Shown here: in pieces, positions 17,170-30,269 of the stretch
How positions within the stretch are numbered: position 1 is the stretch's first letter
Layout: the number at the start of each line of letters is the position of its first letter
Assembly (NCBI GenBank): GCA_947625475.1
Contig: CANQOL010000026.1
Coordinates: forward strand, 1-47,781
Source of the DNA: an uncultured Acetatifactor sp.
GTDB taxonomy: Bacteria > Bacillota > Clostridia > Lachnospirales > Lachnospiraceae
Direction: 5' to 3'
DNA length: 47,781 bases
The notes under the pieces: generated by a model
Seen by the model: the letters and a program-made list of their open reading frames with translations, nothing else
The model's database searches: none
What the model was told of the DNA's origin: nothing
Translations under genes and position numbers: made by a program

Positions 17170-18276
17170 ATGAGAAACACGGTATCCCTGCTCAAAAGGA
17201 TATTCCCCGTCATGGCCCTGCTCCTGCTTTTCCAGGGCCATGACCGGCAGCTGAGGGAAAACCGGGAGAGACTAAAGACCGTCAGCTATCTCTATGATGT
17301 GGAAAAGCTCCTATTCGTCGCCCATCAGAAGGAGGAAAACATCACCCTGGCCTTAAGGCGGGTCGCCCTCACGACGAGGGCCCAGGCCGCTTTCTTCTGC
17401 ACTCTTGATCCCTCCTTCTACCTCTGGTGCAGGAACGAGCACCTCTCCCGGGAGCTGGGCGCGCTGCTGAACAAGCCCGCCTTTTACCGCGCTTACTTTG
17501 AAAACAGCAAAAGGCCGCTCTTATCCTATCACCCGGCGGAACGCCCGGACTCCGCTTTTGCCGGCAAAAAACGGCCCTCTCTCACCCCTCTGCGCGGCCT
17601 GACGGCGGTGCCTATCAGGGACACCTCCGGCCGCTTTGTGGGAGTGCTGGGTGCGGCTAACCCAAACCGGCATGTCAGGACCTCCGAACTCCTGGAGAAT
17701 GTGGCGCCCAGTTTCGCCATGCTCTGCCACAATATCCGGTCCCACCATCTGATCCGGAAGCTGGGCGAAACGGATGCCCTGACAGGTCTTAAGAACCGCA
17801 ACTGCTTTGAGAAGGAGCTGGCCGCCTACCCTTCCCGGTGCCGCGGCACCGTCACATGCCTCTACATGGATGTGAACGGGCTCCATGAGCTGAACAACAC
17901 CCAGGGACACGCCGCCGGGGACAGGCTGCTGCAGCTTGCGGCGAGGGCTCTCCAGAAAGGCTTTGGGGCCCAGAACAGCTATCGAATCGGAGGGGACGAA
18001 TTTGTGGCCTTCGCCCTGGATATGCCAGAGGAAGCCCTCTCCGAGAGAACCCGTCAGATCCTGAGGGACATAGAGCAGTCCCGCTGCTTTGCCGCCGTGG
18101 GCGTCTGCACCCGGCATTTCCCCTGCGCCTCCCCCGGTCCGCGGAGCGTTATGGAAGAGCTGCTCAAGGCCGCCGAGCAGGATATGTACCGGGAAAAGGC
18201 CGCCTTCTATGCGGCGCGGGAAGGCCGCGCACCCAGAAGGAATGGCGGCGCTTCCTACAGTGAAACAGCCCTGTGA
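17170..18276 (+). CDS. Diguanylate cyclase-like protein (GAF-type sensor plus GGDEF)
   Basis: The ATG at 17170 (MRNTVSLLKR) is 6 nt after AGAAGGA. The 368-residue protein has a short hydrophobic N-terminus (11-22), a GAF-like sensor region (about 40-185), and a GGDEF domain (about 198-350). The signature YRIGGDEF is intact (GGDEF at 274-278), and D234 fits the metal-binding position. The usual ND pair is N242-N243, and no RxxD inhibitory site precedes GGDEF. It may make c-di-GMP without product inhibition, or have become a binding domain. Confidence 0.85.
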   Translation: MRNTVSLLKRIFPVMALLLLFQGHDRQLRENRERLKTVSYLYDVEKLLFVAHQKEENITLALRRVALTTRAQAAFFCTLDPSFYLWCRNEHLSRELGALLNKPAFYRAYFENSKRPLLSYHPAERPDSAFAGKKRPSLTPLRGLTAVPIRDTSGRFVGVLGAANPNRHVRTSELLENVAPSFAMLCHNIRSHHLIRKLGETDALTGLKNRNCFEKELAAYPSRCRGTVTCLYMDVNGLHELNNTQGHAAGDRLLQLAARALQKGFGAQNSYRIGGDEFVAFALDMPEEALSERTRQILRDIEQSRCFAAVGVCTRHFPCASPGPRSVMEELLKAAEQDMYREKAAFYAAREGRAPRRNGGASYSETAL

Positions 18277-18372
18277 TGGAATGCGGCGGGAGGCCGGACA
18301 GATACACCGCCCCTGAGAGGGCCTCGGCCCGGCTGACGCCTGGGGGGGCTGCGGCACCGGCCGACGCCGGGC

Positions 18373-18401
18373 TTGACATTTGAGCAGAATCGTTTTACAA
18401 T
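18373..18401 (+). promoter_or_regulatory. Sigma-A promoter for queT
   Basis: TTGACA (18373-18378), a 17 bp spacer and TACAAT (18396-18401). Transcription would begin near 18408, leaving a leader of about 117 nt. The preceding 18277-18372 is GC-rich and shows no gene. Confidence 0.8.
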
Positions 18402-18410
18402 CACCTGAGC

Positions 18411-18520
18411 GGGCGGATACCAAAAAGGCACAGCCTTGGCATCCGCCCCTCCTACGGTCAGTTCGAGACCTTCCTGACCCAGCCGCCCCCAGGCGGTCAA
18501 AAAACAAAACTAAAGGAGAA
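18411..18520 (+). promoter_or_regulatory. Structured queT leader, candidate preQ1-responsive riboswitch
   Basis: Three hairpins follow each other. The first is 18411-18448 (8 bp GGGCGGAT/ATCCGCCC plus an inner CCAA...GGC/GCC...TTGG stem). The second is 18456-18479 (GGTCAG/CTGACC, loop TTCGAGACCTTC). The third is 18483-18496 (CCGCC/GGCGG). An A-rich CAAAAAACAAAACTAA leads into the ribosome site AAAGGAG. Loop and tail recall preQ1-I riboswitches (TTCnAG loop, AAAAAACTAA tail), but the extra hairpin does not fit the minimal fold. Alternative GGTC/GACC pairings exist. Confidence 0.45.
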
Positions 18521-18524
18521 AAAA

Positions 18525-19007
18525 ATGAAAAACACACATGTACTCTTTACCGTCCAGGCGGCTCTGATCGCCGCCCTCTACGTTGTGCTGACTCTGATCG
18601 CCAACTCTCTTGGCCTGGCCAATTACCCTGTCCAGATCCGATTTTCCGAAGCCCTCACCGTCCTGCCCTTTTTCACGCCGGCGGCCATACCGGGGCTTTT
18701 TGCGGGCTGCCTTCTGAGCAATCTGCTGACCGGCTGCATGCTCTGGGACGTGGTATTCGGCAGCATCGCCACCCTGCTGGGCGCCCTGGGGACCTATCTC
18801 ATGCGGAAAAACAAGTGGCTCGCCCCTCTGCCCCCCATCGCGGCCAACACCCTGATCGTCCCCTTCGTGCTGACCTATGTGTACCGGTTCGAGGGCTCCG
18901 TCCCCTACTTTATGCTCACCGTAGGGGCCGGCGAGGTGATCTCCTGCGGGATCCTGGGCATGCTGCTGTTGCTTGTCCTGCAGAAATACGCCCGGCATAT
19001 CTTTTAA
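18525..19007 (+). CDS. queT: QueT-family queuosine precursor transporter
   Basis: The 160-residue membrane protein matches the QueT family (COG4708). The conserved N-terminal part has QIRFSEALTVLPFF and a Pro/Gly-rich IPGLFAGCLLSNL, and about five hydrophobic segments follow. QueT is the substrate-binding S component of an ECF importer for preQ1 or related queuosine precursors used in tRNA modification. AAAGGAG precedes the ATG. In this family the gene is often preceded by preQ1 riboswitches, which fits the leader. It converges with the next gene with only 23 bp between stop codons. Confidence 0.88.
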   Translation: MKNTHVLFTVQAALIAALYVVLTLIANSLGLANYPVQIRFSEALTVLPFFTPAAIPGLFAGCLLSNLLTGCMLWDVVFGSIATLLGALGTYLMRKNKWLAPLPPIAANTLIVPFVLTYVYRFEGSVPYFMLTVGAGEVISCGILGMLLLLVLQKYARHIF

Positions 19008-19030
19008 CGGGCCGGTTTTTATAAAAGGTC

Positions 19031-21559
19031 TTACTGCCCCTTTCTCACATAGGTGAGGAAGGGGTTTCCGTTCTCCTCAAACCACTGGGCGGAATCGTTC
19101 ATCCCCTTCTTGTAGAGCCTGCCCGTGGACGGCTCCAGGATCACCGTGTTAAACTGGTTGAAGCCCACCACCAGCACGGCCTCCCCGTCCCGCAGCTTTG
19201 CCAGCACCGGGATATCCTGATTCACATAGTACAGGACCGCGTCCAGAGGACATCCTTCCAGATCCAGAATCCTCACATCCTCCATGTTCTCCTGCAGGAT
19301 CTCCATTGGGCTCTCCCCCTGTGACAGAAGCGCCCCGCAATCCCGGGAAATCCCCTCAAAATTCAGAATGGTCTCCAGGCAGAGGGCCATACTGGTATGT
19401 TCCTCATCCGCCTGAACCTCCCCGATGGCCATAATCTGGTTGCGCGTCAAACGGTTGCCCTTGATCCACACCGTATGTCCCCCCTCATCCTCCACCAGGC
19501 CGGAGGTCTCATAGGCCCGCCGCACCGCCAGGGCAGGGCTGTAGTAGCTGCCCTCCATCCCCTCTCCGGCGTACACACGGTATTCCTCGACGGTCTCGGA
19601 GGCGGGAAGGTAAATCGCCCTCTCCCCCTCAAAGCTGACCTCCTTGGGAGTCAGCACCTGGAGCGTTTTACTGTCGATCTGGCTGCGCACCTGGAGCTGC
19701 ACGATCTTCTCATAGACATCCACCGCCGCCACCGCCAGTTTGTTTTTGCTCTCCTCCTGCCGCTCGTTGTTCATAATGTGCTCCGGTACGATATCCACCA
19801 GCTCACCGTTCTGATCCCGCTGCACTCTCTCCAGCGTAATCTGGTTTTCCTCTGTGGTGCAGGAGAGCACATAAATGTCCTCCTGCTGATACTCCTTCAG
19901 CAGCTTCCCCTCCTGATCCCGAATGCACACCAGGTACATGGGTATCAGATGCCGGCCCGACTGATCCATCTGGATATCCTCTCTCCTGGCCAGGCCGTAG
20001 ATCAGATCCTCCCCCATGAACCCCAGGGGAACGATCCTCTGCTCCCGGCCGGCGGGAATCTCCACCCGGCTGCCCTCTCCAAAATTCATCAGCACCAGGC
20101 CGCTCTCCTGCTGCCAGGCGCCCATCCTGTGGCTCTCGGAAATCTGCATCCCCTCGTCGTCGGTGATCTGCGCCACCAGGGCGCTTGTCTTCTCCGACAG
20201 ATCCACCTGGCAGATCCTGTGGTCCAGATAAAAATACAGGATACCCTCCCGGTTCAGATACAGCAGTTTCTCCAAATCACAGGCCAGGGCCCGGTAGGTC
20301 TTGTTGACGGGCAGATAGACGGACTCCTCCACTGTGTTGCGGGCGCTGTCATAGCGGTTGATCAGAAGGCCCACCTCCCCCTCATGCCGGCCCCTGTTCA
20401 TGTAGCCGTACACGGCGAAGATCACATTGCCCCCCTCGTCCACCTCCAGGATCTTGATCTCATGCTCCCGCCAAATGCTCCGGGCGTCTTGATTTTTCTC
20501 ATCCCAGAAGCTGAAAAGCAGGGCGATCCGGTTGGTGGCGCTGTTGTAGCTGCACAGCCTTCCCGCCACCTGAAAAGCCACCACGTTCCCGTCCGCGCTC
20601 TCCATAAGGGGCGTGTCCTCCCCGGCTATGCCCAGCGCAATCTTATCGTTGCCGTAGATATCCCCCTTCACATCCAGCAGCCGGGTCATCTCTCTCTCGT
20701 AGTCCAGAAGGTATACCCGATCCGGCGTGTACCGGATCCGGAAAAACTCCTTTGCCTGACAGAGATCCCTGTTCTTCCCGCTGCCGGTCTCCACAAAGAA
20801 GAGCACCTCCAGGGAGGCTGTCTGGGGCGCCAGCTGGGTGAGCTGGATCACGGGCTCCCCCACCTCTCTGACCTCCAGATCCCCCCATGTGATCTGCTGG
20901 AAGCTGCTGTGGATATCCACTTTGTGGAAGGTGGTATTGTCCCCCTGGGCGCTGCTCTCCAGATATTTTGTCAGATCCAGGGCCGCCTCCTTGTCAAAGG
21001 TCTTCTCATGGAAATCCTGCACAAACCGTATTTTTTCCAGGGCAAAGGTCTGATCGCTCCACACCACCCGGGTGTAATACCGGATCTGCCTGCCCTCCCC
21101 GGTGGTCAGGATCAGAGTCAGGGCATACTCCGTGTCCTTCTCCAGCAGATCCTTCAGGGCAGTCTGCACATGCAGCCCTTCCCCCCGGGTCTCATACTCC
21201 GTGATCCGGGTATTCTCCACCAGCCTCTCCCCGTCGCAGCTTCGGACCTCCATGGTGATATCCGTCAGGGTCTGGCCATAGGTGTCGATCCGGAAAGCAA
21301 GCTCCCTGTTCTCCCCCAGCTCCGCCACGGTATCTCTCAGACAGGCGGGCTCCATAGCCTGTCCGTAACCGTGGAGCTCATCATAATAGACCCCCTCCTT
21401 CTCCAGCACCACCACGGGAAAGGTGGGGGCAGACATCTCCACGGTCATATTGTTGTTGTCCCGGTTCATAATCCTTCCCGCCACATACAGAGAGATCAGG
21501 AAGGTAAGCGCCGTCAGTGTCAGCTTGATCAGTGTCCTTCTCATTCCCATATCCTTCAT
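19031..21559 (-). CDS. Large extracytoplasmic protein with degenerate C39-like peptidase end
   Basis: The 842-residue product has one N-terminal membrane segment (about 10-28) and is otherwise predicted outside. Starts at 21559, 21550 and 21544 are all possible. The middle (about 270-560) is rich in short beta-strand segments and may form a propeller. The last 130 residues resemble the C39_2 fold: ALCLETILNFEG fits its first helix and EAVLVVGFN fits HYVVVVGY. The Cys of the usual CGPT position is Ser and the catalytic His position is Glu, so proteolysis looks unlikely. I know no named function. Confidence 0.7.
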   Translation of the reverse strand: MKDMGMRRTLIKLTLTALTFLISLYVAGRIMNRDNNNMTVEMSAPTFPVVVLEKEGVYYDELHGYGQAMEPACLRDTVAELGENRELAFRIDTYGQTLTDITMEVRSCDGERLVENTRITEYETRGEGLHVQTALKDLLEKDTEYALTLILTTGEGRQIRYYTRVVWSDQTFALEKIRFVQDFHEKTFDKEAALDLTKYLESSAQGDNTTFHKVDIHSSFQQITWGDLEVREVGEPVIQLTQLAPQTASLEVLFFVETGSGKNRDLCQAKEFFRIRYTPDRVYLLDYEREMTRLLDVKGDIYGNDKIALGIAGEDTPLMESADGNVVAFQVAGRLCSYNSATNRIALLFSFWDEKNQDARSIWREHEIKILEVDEGGNVIFAVYGYMNRGRHEGEVGLLINRYDSARNTVEESVYLPVNKTYRALACDLEKLLYLNREGILYFYLDHRICQVDLSEKTSALVAQITDDEGMQISESHRMGAWQQESGLVLMNFGEGSRVEIPAGREQRIVPLGFMGEDLIYGLARREDIQMDQSGRHLIPMYLVCIRDQEGKLLKEYQQEDIYVLSCTTEENQITLERVQRDQNGELVDIVPEHIMNNERQEESKNKLAVAAVDVYEKIVQLQVRSQIDSKTLQVLTPKEVSFEGERAIYLPASETVEEYRVYAGEGMEGSYYSPALAVRRAYETSGLVEDEGGHTVWIKGNRLTRNQIMAIGEVQADEEHTSMALCLETILNFEGISRDCGALLSQGESPMEILQENMEDVRILDLEGCPLDAVLYYVNQDIPVLAKLRDGEAVLVVGFNQFNTVILEPSTGRLYKKGMNDSAQWFEENGNPFLTYVRKGQ

Positions 21560-21582
21560 CCGCCTCCGCGGACCCTCTTCGT

Positions 21583-21708
21583 CTATCCCTCCTGCCGGCC
21601 CTCCCGCAGGATGTGCTGTTTCTCCCGGTCACGGAAGATGACCCTTCCCTCAGAGTCTTTCCCGGGGAGCCCGGCCCCATACTCCGCTCTTTCCGTCCGC
21701 ACGGTCAT
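21583..21708 (-). CDS. Possible 41-residue small protein
   Basis: The frame MTVRTERAEYG... begins at 21708 with GGAG about 9 nt upstream (GGAGATTAAG) and ends 23 bp before the next gene. It is very polar (Arg/Glu-rich) and resembles nothing I know. A longer version would start inside the ATP-operon terminator. It may simply be leader RNA of the 842-residue gene, for which no clear promoter is visible. Confidence 0.2.
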   Translation of the reverse strand: MTVRTERAEYGAGLPGKDSEGRVIFRDREKQHILREGRQEG

Positions 21709-21774
21709 CTTAATCTCCATTCCGGAGCGCTTTGCGCGACGGGGCAGACGCGGAGCCCCCTCTTTCCCCATCAT

Positions 21775-21811
21775 GAAAAATGTAGCCATGGAAAGCTCCC
21801 ATGACTACATT
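21775..21811 (-). terminator. Terminator at the end of the ATP synthase transcription unit
   Basis: ATGTAGTCATGG and CCATGGCTACAT (minus strand, arms 21810-21799 and 21791-21780) form a 12 bp stem with a 7-nt loop followed by TTTTT. It lies 23 bp past the stop codon of the 131-residue gene. Confidence 0.85.
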
Positions 21812-21833
21812 CTACCTATTTTCTCTGCAGATT

Positions 21834-22229
21834 TCAACTGAAGCTGATAAATCCTCTTCTCCCGCCGTGGCGGCGCTTATAAACTTCATCGTGCAGCAGT
21901 ACGACCACCAGGCCGTAGACCCACTCCCATTTTTCCTCCGGTTCCTCCCGGTCCGGCTCACGCTCGCTCTCCTCGCGGCGAAGCACCGTCAGGATACTTC
22001 TCGCCAGGCGCTCCAGACTGTATCTGTCCGGATACTCGTCATATATCATACTGCCCTCATAGTCCATTTTGTCCAGGATCTGAGAAATTCTGCTCTGATA
22101 GCGTTTCACCTCCCCGGGATAGCACTGCTGCAGATACTCCAGATCCCTGAGGACCTCCCTGTCGCTCTGCAGTCCGTACTGGCCCGGATATGTCATATAA
22201 AACGGTAACACTCTATGCCTGAAATCCAT
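21834..22229 (-). CDS. Uncharacterised 131-residue protein downstream of atpC
   Basis: The protein (MDFRHRVLPFYMTYPG...) is rich in Tyr, Arg and Glu, has no signal peptide, and has one hydrophobic stretch near residues 104-112 (VYGLVVVLL) that is too short to be a clear membrane helix. AGGAAA lies upstream of the ATG. The gap to atpC is 125 bp with no promoter recognised, and the operon terminator follows it, so it is probably co-transcribed with the ATP synthase genes. I do not recognise a family. Confidence 0.6.
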   Translation of the reverse strand: MDFRHRVLPFYMTYPGQYGLQSDREVLRDLEYLQQCYPGEVKRYQSRISQILDKMDYEGSMIYDEYPDRYSLERLARSILTVLRREESEREPDREEPEEKWEWVYGLVVVLLHDEVYKRRHGGRRGFISFS

Positions 22230-22354
22230 ACGCTGTTTTCCTGCGATGTCTTACTTACAGATATTGTATGCGGCGCAAAGTGCCATGTTGCCGGCTGGGG
22301 CAGTCCCCAAAAAAGTTTCCCTGCCTCCGGCGGCGGGTTTTGGGCAATGCCGCC

Positions 22355-22759
22355 CTATCTGAGCACCTGAATCCGGGCCATGGCTCTCATGAGCGCGGTC
22401 TGGGCCCTGGCCAGATCCGTCTCCGGAGCCCGCTTGGTCAGCCGCTCCCTGGCCCTGTCAAGGGCCGCCTGGGCCCTGGCCTTATCGATCTCCTGGGGCC
22501 ACTCCGCGATCTCGGCCAGGATCGTCACCCGGTCCGGCAGGATCTCCACAAAGCCCGCATGGAGGGCGGCCTCCTTTTCCCCGGCTTCCTCATGGATGGT
22601 CAGGATCCCCGGGCTCACAATTACCGTCATGGGAATATGCCCCGGCAGCACGCCGATCTCGCCCTCGGTGGTGTTAAACTCCACCATCCGGGCCTCTCCC
22701 TCGTAAAACACTCCCTCCGGCTCAATAATGCGCAGGGTAAAGCTGGTGTCTGTCGCCAT
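22355..22759 (-). CDS. atpC: ATP synthase epsilon subunit
   Basis: This 134-residue protein has the two-part epsilon layout. An N-terminal beta-sandwich (FTLRIIEPEGVFYEGEA, then EGEIGVLPGHIPM) is followed by a C-terminal helical hairpin (about 88-134, Ala/Arg-rich). Epsilon belongs to the central stalk of F1 and restrains ATP hydrolysis. It is the last gene of the classic atp order and follows atpD by 13 bp. Confidence 0.95.
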   Translation of the reverse strand: MATDTSFTLRIIEPEGVFYEGEARMVEFNTTEGEIGVLPGHIPMTVIVSPGILTIHEEAGEKEAALHAGFVEILPDRVTILAEIAEWPQEIDKARAQAALDRARERLTKRAPETDLARAQTALMRAMARIQVLR

Positions 22760-22772
22760 AACAGCCTCCCTC

Positions 22773-25057
<2,285 letters not shown>

Positions 25058-25099
25058 ACTCTACTCCATTCCGCCGCCCCGGCTGGGGCGGCCTGTCAT

Positions 25100-26653
<1,554 letters not shown>

Positions 26654-27202
26654 CTAACCCAGCTGGATTTGTAGTAGTTCACTCTTCATATTGGCGAGCT
26701 TCGTGCGGATGCTGCTGTCCACCACCCGGTCCTTCACCCGGATCACCATGCCGCCGATCAGGGAGGAATCCACCTGAAAGTGCATCTCCATGCGGCGGTA
26801 GGAGGTGGTGTCCAGAAGACGCCTCTCCACAGCATCCTTCTTCGCCGGGGAAAGCTCGGCCGCCGTGGTCACAAAGGCCACGCCCACGCCCTGCTCTTCC
26901 CTGACGCGCTCCGCAAAATAGTCCCAAATGGCCGGCAGCTCTCCCCAGCGGCCCTTCTCCAGCACCAGCTCCAGGAAGCCCAAAAGCTCCTGGCTGATGC
27001 AGCCGCCGAACACTTTCCGGAGTATCTGCGCCTTCTCCGGCCTGGAAATCCTGGGGTGGCGCAGCAGCCTGTCCAGCTCCGGATTTTCCTCCAGGACCCT
27101 TCGCACGCCCTCCGTTTCCTCCGCAAGCGCGTCCATGCACTTTCCCTCCAGGGCCGTCTCAAACAACGCCTCCCCGTAGGTCTTTGCCGCTAGCTTAGCC
27201 AT
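26654..27202 (-). CDS. atpH: ATP synthase delta subunit
   Basis: At 182 residues this is the peripheral-stalk subunit that joins F1 to the b subunits. It begins MAKLAAKTYGEALFE. The C-terminal conserved strip is LIGGMVIRVKDRVVDSSIRT, the most reliable delta motif. Its start overlaps the end of atpF by 13 bp. Confidence 0.96.
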   Translation of the reverse strand: MAKLAAKTYGEALFETALEGKCMDALAEETEGVRRVLEENPELDRLLRHPRISRPEKAQILRKVFGGCISQELLGFLELVLEKGRWGELPAIWDYFAERVREEQGVGVAFVTTAAELSPAKKDAVERRLLDTTSYRRMEMHFQVDSSLIGGMVIRVKDRVVDSSIRTKLANMKSELLQIQLG

Positions 27203-27732
27203 GTGTCGTCACCTATCTCTTTTAAAGTCTCGTCCACCAGCTTCTCCTGGACCTTCTCATCCAGGGAAACCGACACCATTTTGCCGGCCATGGCGGACGC
27301 CAGGGTGATCATCTCCTTCTTCACCTCGTCTGCCATCTTCCGGCGCTCCAGCTCCGCCTCCGTGCGGGCTCTCTCCAAAATCCGGCGGGCTTCCTCCTTG
27401 GCGCCCGCCACGATCTCGGCCTCATTCTCCAGGGCCTTCCTGCGGCTTTCGCTCAGGATCGCCTCCGCCTCCTTGTCCAGGCCGCGGAGCTTTTCCTCAT
27501 ACTCCTGTTTCAGCTTTGCCGCCTGTTCCTTGTCGTCCCTGGCGGAATCCAGCTGGCCCTTTATTTTTTCCCGGCGCTCCCGCAGCATCTTCCTGGCGGG
27601 ATTGAACAGGAAATAGCTCATGGCCAGGAACAGGACAAAGACGGCGATCAGCGTCAGAACCGCGTCCGCCAGAAGCTGCCAGTCCAGGCCAAAGAGCCTG
27701 CTCAGGGTATCCCCCTGCGTCAATACTATCAT
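27190..27732 (-). CDS. atpF: ATP synthase b subunit
   Basis: This 180-residue protein has one N-terminal membrane helix (about 18-45, including the YFLFNPARKMLRER transition). A long charged helix (Lys/Glu/Arg/Ala) then forms the peripheral stalk. The next gene's start lies within its last codons, suggesting translational coupling with atpH. Confidence 0.96.
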   Translation of the reverse strand: MIVLTQGDTLSRLFGLDWQLLADAVLTLIAVFVLFLAMSYFLFNPARKMLRERREKIKGQLDSARDDKEQAAKLKQEYEEKLRGLDKEAEAILSESRRKALENEAEIVAGAKEEARRILERARTEAELERRKMADEVKKEMITLASAMAGKMVSVSLDEKVQEKLVDETLKEIGDDTWLS

Positions 27733-27783
27733 CCTCCGCCTCCTTTCCTCTGCTTGGATTCTTTATCCTGACAGAAGGGAGGG

Positions 27784-28801
<1,018 letters not shown>

Positions 28802-28813
28802 ACTCTCACCTCC

Positions 28814-29281
28814 TCACTCTTCTTTTTGAACAATATCTGATGCCGCCTCCGGGTCCTCGGGCATCGCCTGGGGCACCGGATCCGTCTCATGAAACAGCCA
28901 GTTATAGCACTTGTGGGTCAACGGCTGAAGATAAGCCCCCGCCTTCAGGCCCATCAGTCCCAAAAAGGCGATCAGGGGATTGAAAACCTTTGTGAGAGCG
29001 AGGGCCGTCAGGATCAGCAGGATGCAGCCGTACCGGGCAAGGCTTCCCAGGGCCACAATCCTCTGGGCCCGGTCTCCCAAGTCCAGCGCCCTGTCCAGGG
29101 TGCGGTACATATGCAGGGCGGCCGCCGCAGCCATTCCAGCTCCCAGCCAGAGGGCACCACTGTAAGCGGCCTTGTCCCCGGCCAGCCAGACCCCTGTCAG
29201 CTGGCAGAGCGCCCCCCAGGCCAAAATCCCCGTCTCCAGCTCCAGCAGGCCCCTGTTAATCCGTCTTATCCTCTCTCTCAT
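28814..29281 (-). CDS. atpI: ATP synthase subunit I-like membrane protein
   Basis: The 155-residue protein has about four hydrophobic segments (roughly 17-33, 41-58, 82-97, 101-115) and a Pro/Glu/Asp-rich soluble tail. Sequence similarity in this family is weak, but position and topology fit the AtpI subunit, implicated elsewhere in c-ring assembly. Its start overlaps atpZ by 26 bp, so the two are probably coupled. Confidence 0.75.
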   Translation of the reverse strand: MRERIRRINRGLLELETGILAWGALCQLTGVWLAGDKAAYSGALWLGAGMAAAAALHMYRTLDRALDLGDRAQRIVALGSLARYGCILLILTALALTKVFNPLIAFLGLMGLKAGAYLQPLTHKCYNWLFHETDPVPQAMPEDPEAASDIVQKEE

Positions 29282-29531
29282 CCCCGTCCCTGCTCTCCGG
29301 CCTCTCCCCGTCCTCCAGGATCCCCTTCACCGTGCGGTACACATTCTGAGCCCCCGCGGCAGCGCCCACAAAAAACAGAAGGATCATGAGAAAGGACGTG
29401 CCAAACCGCCTGTCCAGCATATACCCCAGCCACGACAGAGCGCCCACAGGCACCAGCATGTCGATCCCGAATTGAGTGATCAGGGCCAGAGTCCGGTACA
29501 CTTTTTTGTCATAGGAAACCTTCCGCCTCAT
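29256..29531 (-). CDS. atpZ: AtpZ/AtpI-type small membrane protein
   Basis: Starting at 29531 (MRRKVSYDKK), with GGAGG 4 nt upstream, gives 91 residues. There are two membrane helices: ALITQFGIDMLVPVGALSWLGY, then a short charged turn with LDRRFGTS, then MILLFFVGAAAGAQNVYR. This is the AtpZ/'AtpI Q' pattern found at the head of atp operons. A highly charged tail (GERPESRDGDEREDKTD) follows. Confidence 0.8.
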   Translation of the reverse strand: MRRKVSYDKKVYRTLALITQFGIDMLVPVGALSWLGYMLDRRFGTSFLMILLFFVGAAAGAQNVYRTVKGILEDGERPESRDGDEREDKTD

Positions 29532-29557
29532 CCCGCCTCCGAAATCATTTCTTATCA

Positions 29558-29586
29558 ATTATACTGAATACCCGTCAAAATGTCCA
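29558..29586 (-). promoter_or_regulatory. Sigma-A promoter of the ATP synthase operon
   Basis: TGGACA (29586-29581), 17 bp, then TATAAT (29563-29558), on the minus strand, 27 bp before the atpZ start codon. Confidence 0.8.
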
Positions 29587-29643
29587 GACAAGACTCACTG
29601 AAATTGATTACTTTTTCATAAAATCTTCCTAAAAAATATCGCA

Positions 29644-29672
29644 TTGACTTCTCCCGCCGCAGCCTGTAAAAT
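29644..29672 (+). promoter_or_regulatory. Sigma-A promoter for the DUF402 gene
   Basis: TTGACT (29644-29649), 17 bp, then TAAAAT (29667-29672), pointing away from the atp operon. Confidence 0.75.
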
Positions 29673-29714
29673 TTATCCTAAAGACAGGCTGATTGCCGCC
29701 CGAAAGGAGCCCTT

Positions 29715-30212
29715 ATGAATCTCGTCCCGAACGAAACCTTCAAGCTCTACCGCAGACGCCTGATCCCCCAGGAGTACAGGCTCCTGAAGGACGATGTGAT
29801 CGTGCGTCTGGATGAAAACCACCTGATCACCACCTGGAACACCTTAAATCCCAAGACTGCCTTCTGCCGGGGCAGCTCCTGCTACTTTCTGAAGGAGGGC
29901 TTCAAGGTCAGCAAAATCTACCGCCAGGACGGTTCTCTTCTCTACTGGTACTGCGATATTGTGGAGTACACCCAGGACCCGGGGAACAACGCGCTGACCG
30001 TCACGGATCTGCTGGCCGACGTGACCGTATCGCCGGAGGGCCTCTATCAGGTGGTGGATCTGGATGAGCTGGCGGAAGCCTACGAGACGGGCCTTCTGAC
30101 CGGAGCCCAGCTGTCCGCCTCCCTGCGGCAGCTGAACAGTCTGCTGTCCGACTACCTCTACAAGGGCCGCTTTGACCGGCTCACCAGTGTCCTGGAGGAC
30201 CTGGGGCTGTAG
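29715..30212 (+). CDS. DUF402 family protein
   Basis: The 165-residue protein carries the DUF402 core. WNTLNPKTAFCRG is followed by LLYWYCDIVEYTQD, LTVTDLLADVTVSPEG and VVDLDELAEA, with the spaced Asp/Glu residues that bind metal in this family. Some characterised DUF402 proteins hydrolyse nucleoside di- and triphosphates; which substrate this one uses is not evident. AAAGGAG precedes the ATG. It is a single-gene unit that converges on the sleB-like gene. Confidence 0.8.
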   Translation: MNLVPNETFKLYRRRLIPQEYRLLKDDVIVRLDENHLITTWNTLNPKTAFCRGSSCYFLKEGFKVSKIYRQDGSLLYWYCDIVEYTQDPGNNALTVTDLLADVTVSPEGLYQVVDLDELAEAYETGLLTGAQLSASLRQLNSLLSDYLYKGRFDRLTSVLEDLGL

Positions 30213-30269
30213 CCCAGGGGCCTCTTTACCGGCCGTCCCAGATCTTATTATGTCTCCCGCAGGTTATTT

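Noticed and set aside
18277..18330. CTGAGA and GC-rich hairpins after the GGDEF gene as a TPP riboswitch
   Set aside because: Only the short CTGAGA matches; the second conserved TPP segment is missing and no thiamine gene follows.
19397..21841. Open frame of 814 codons on the plus strand opposite the large surface protein gene
   Set aside because: Composition (His, Leu, Pro, Gly) is that of an antisense shadow, and it runs across the ATP-operon terminator.
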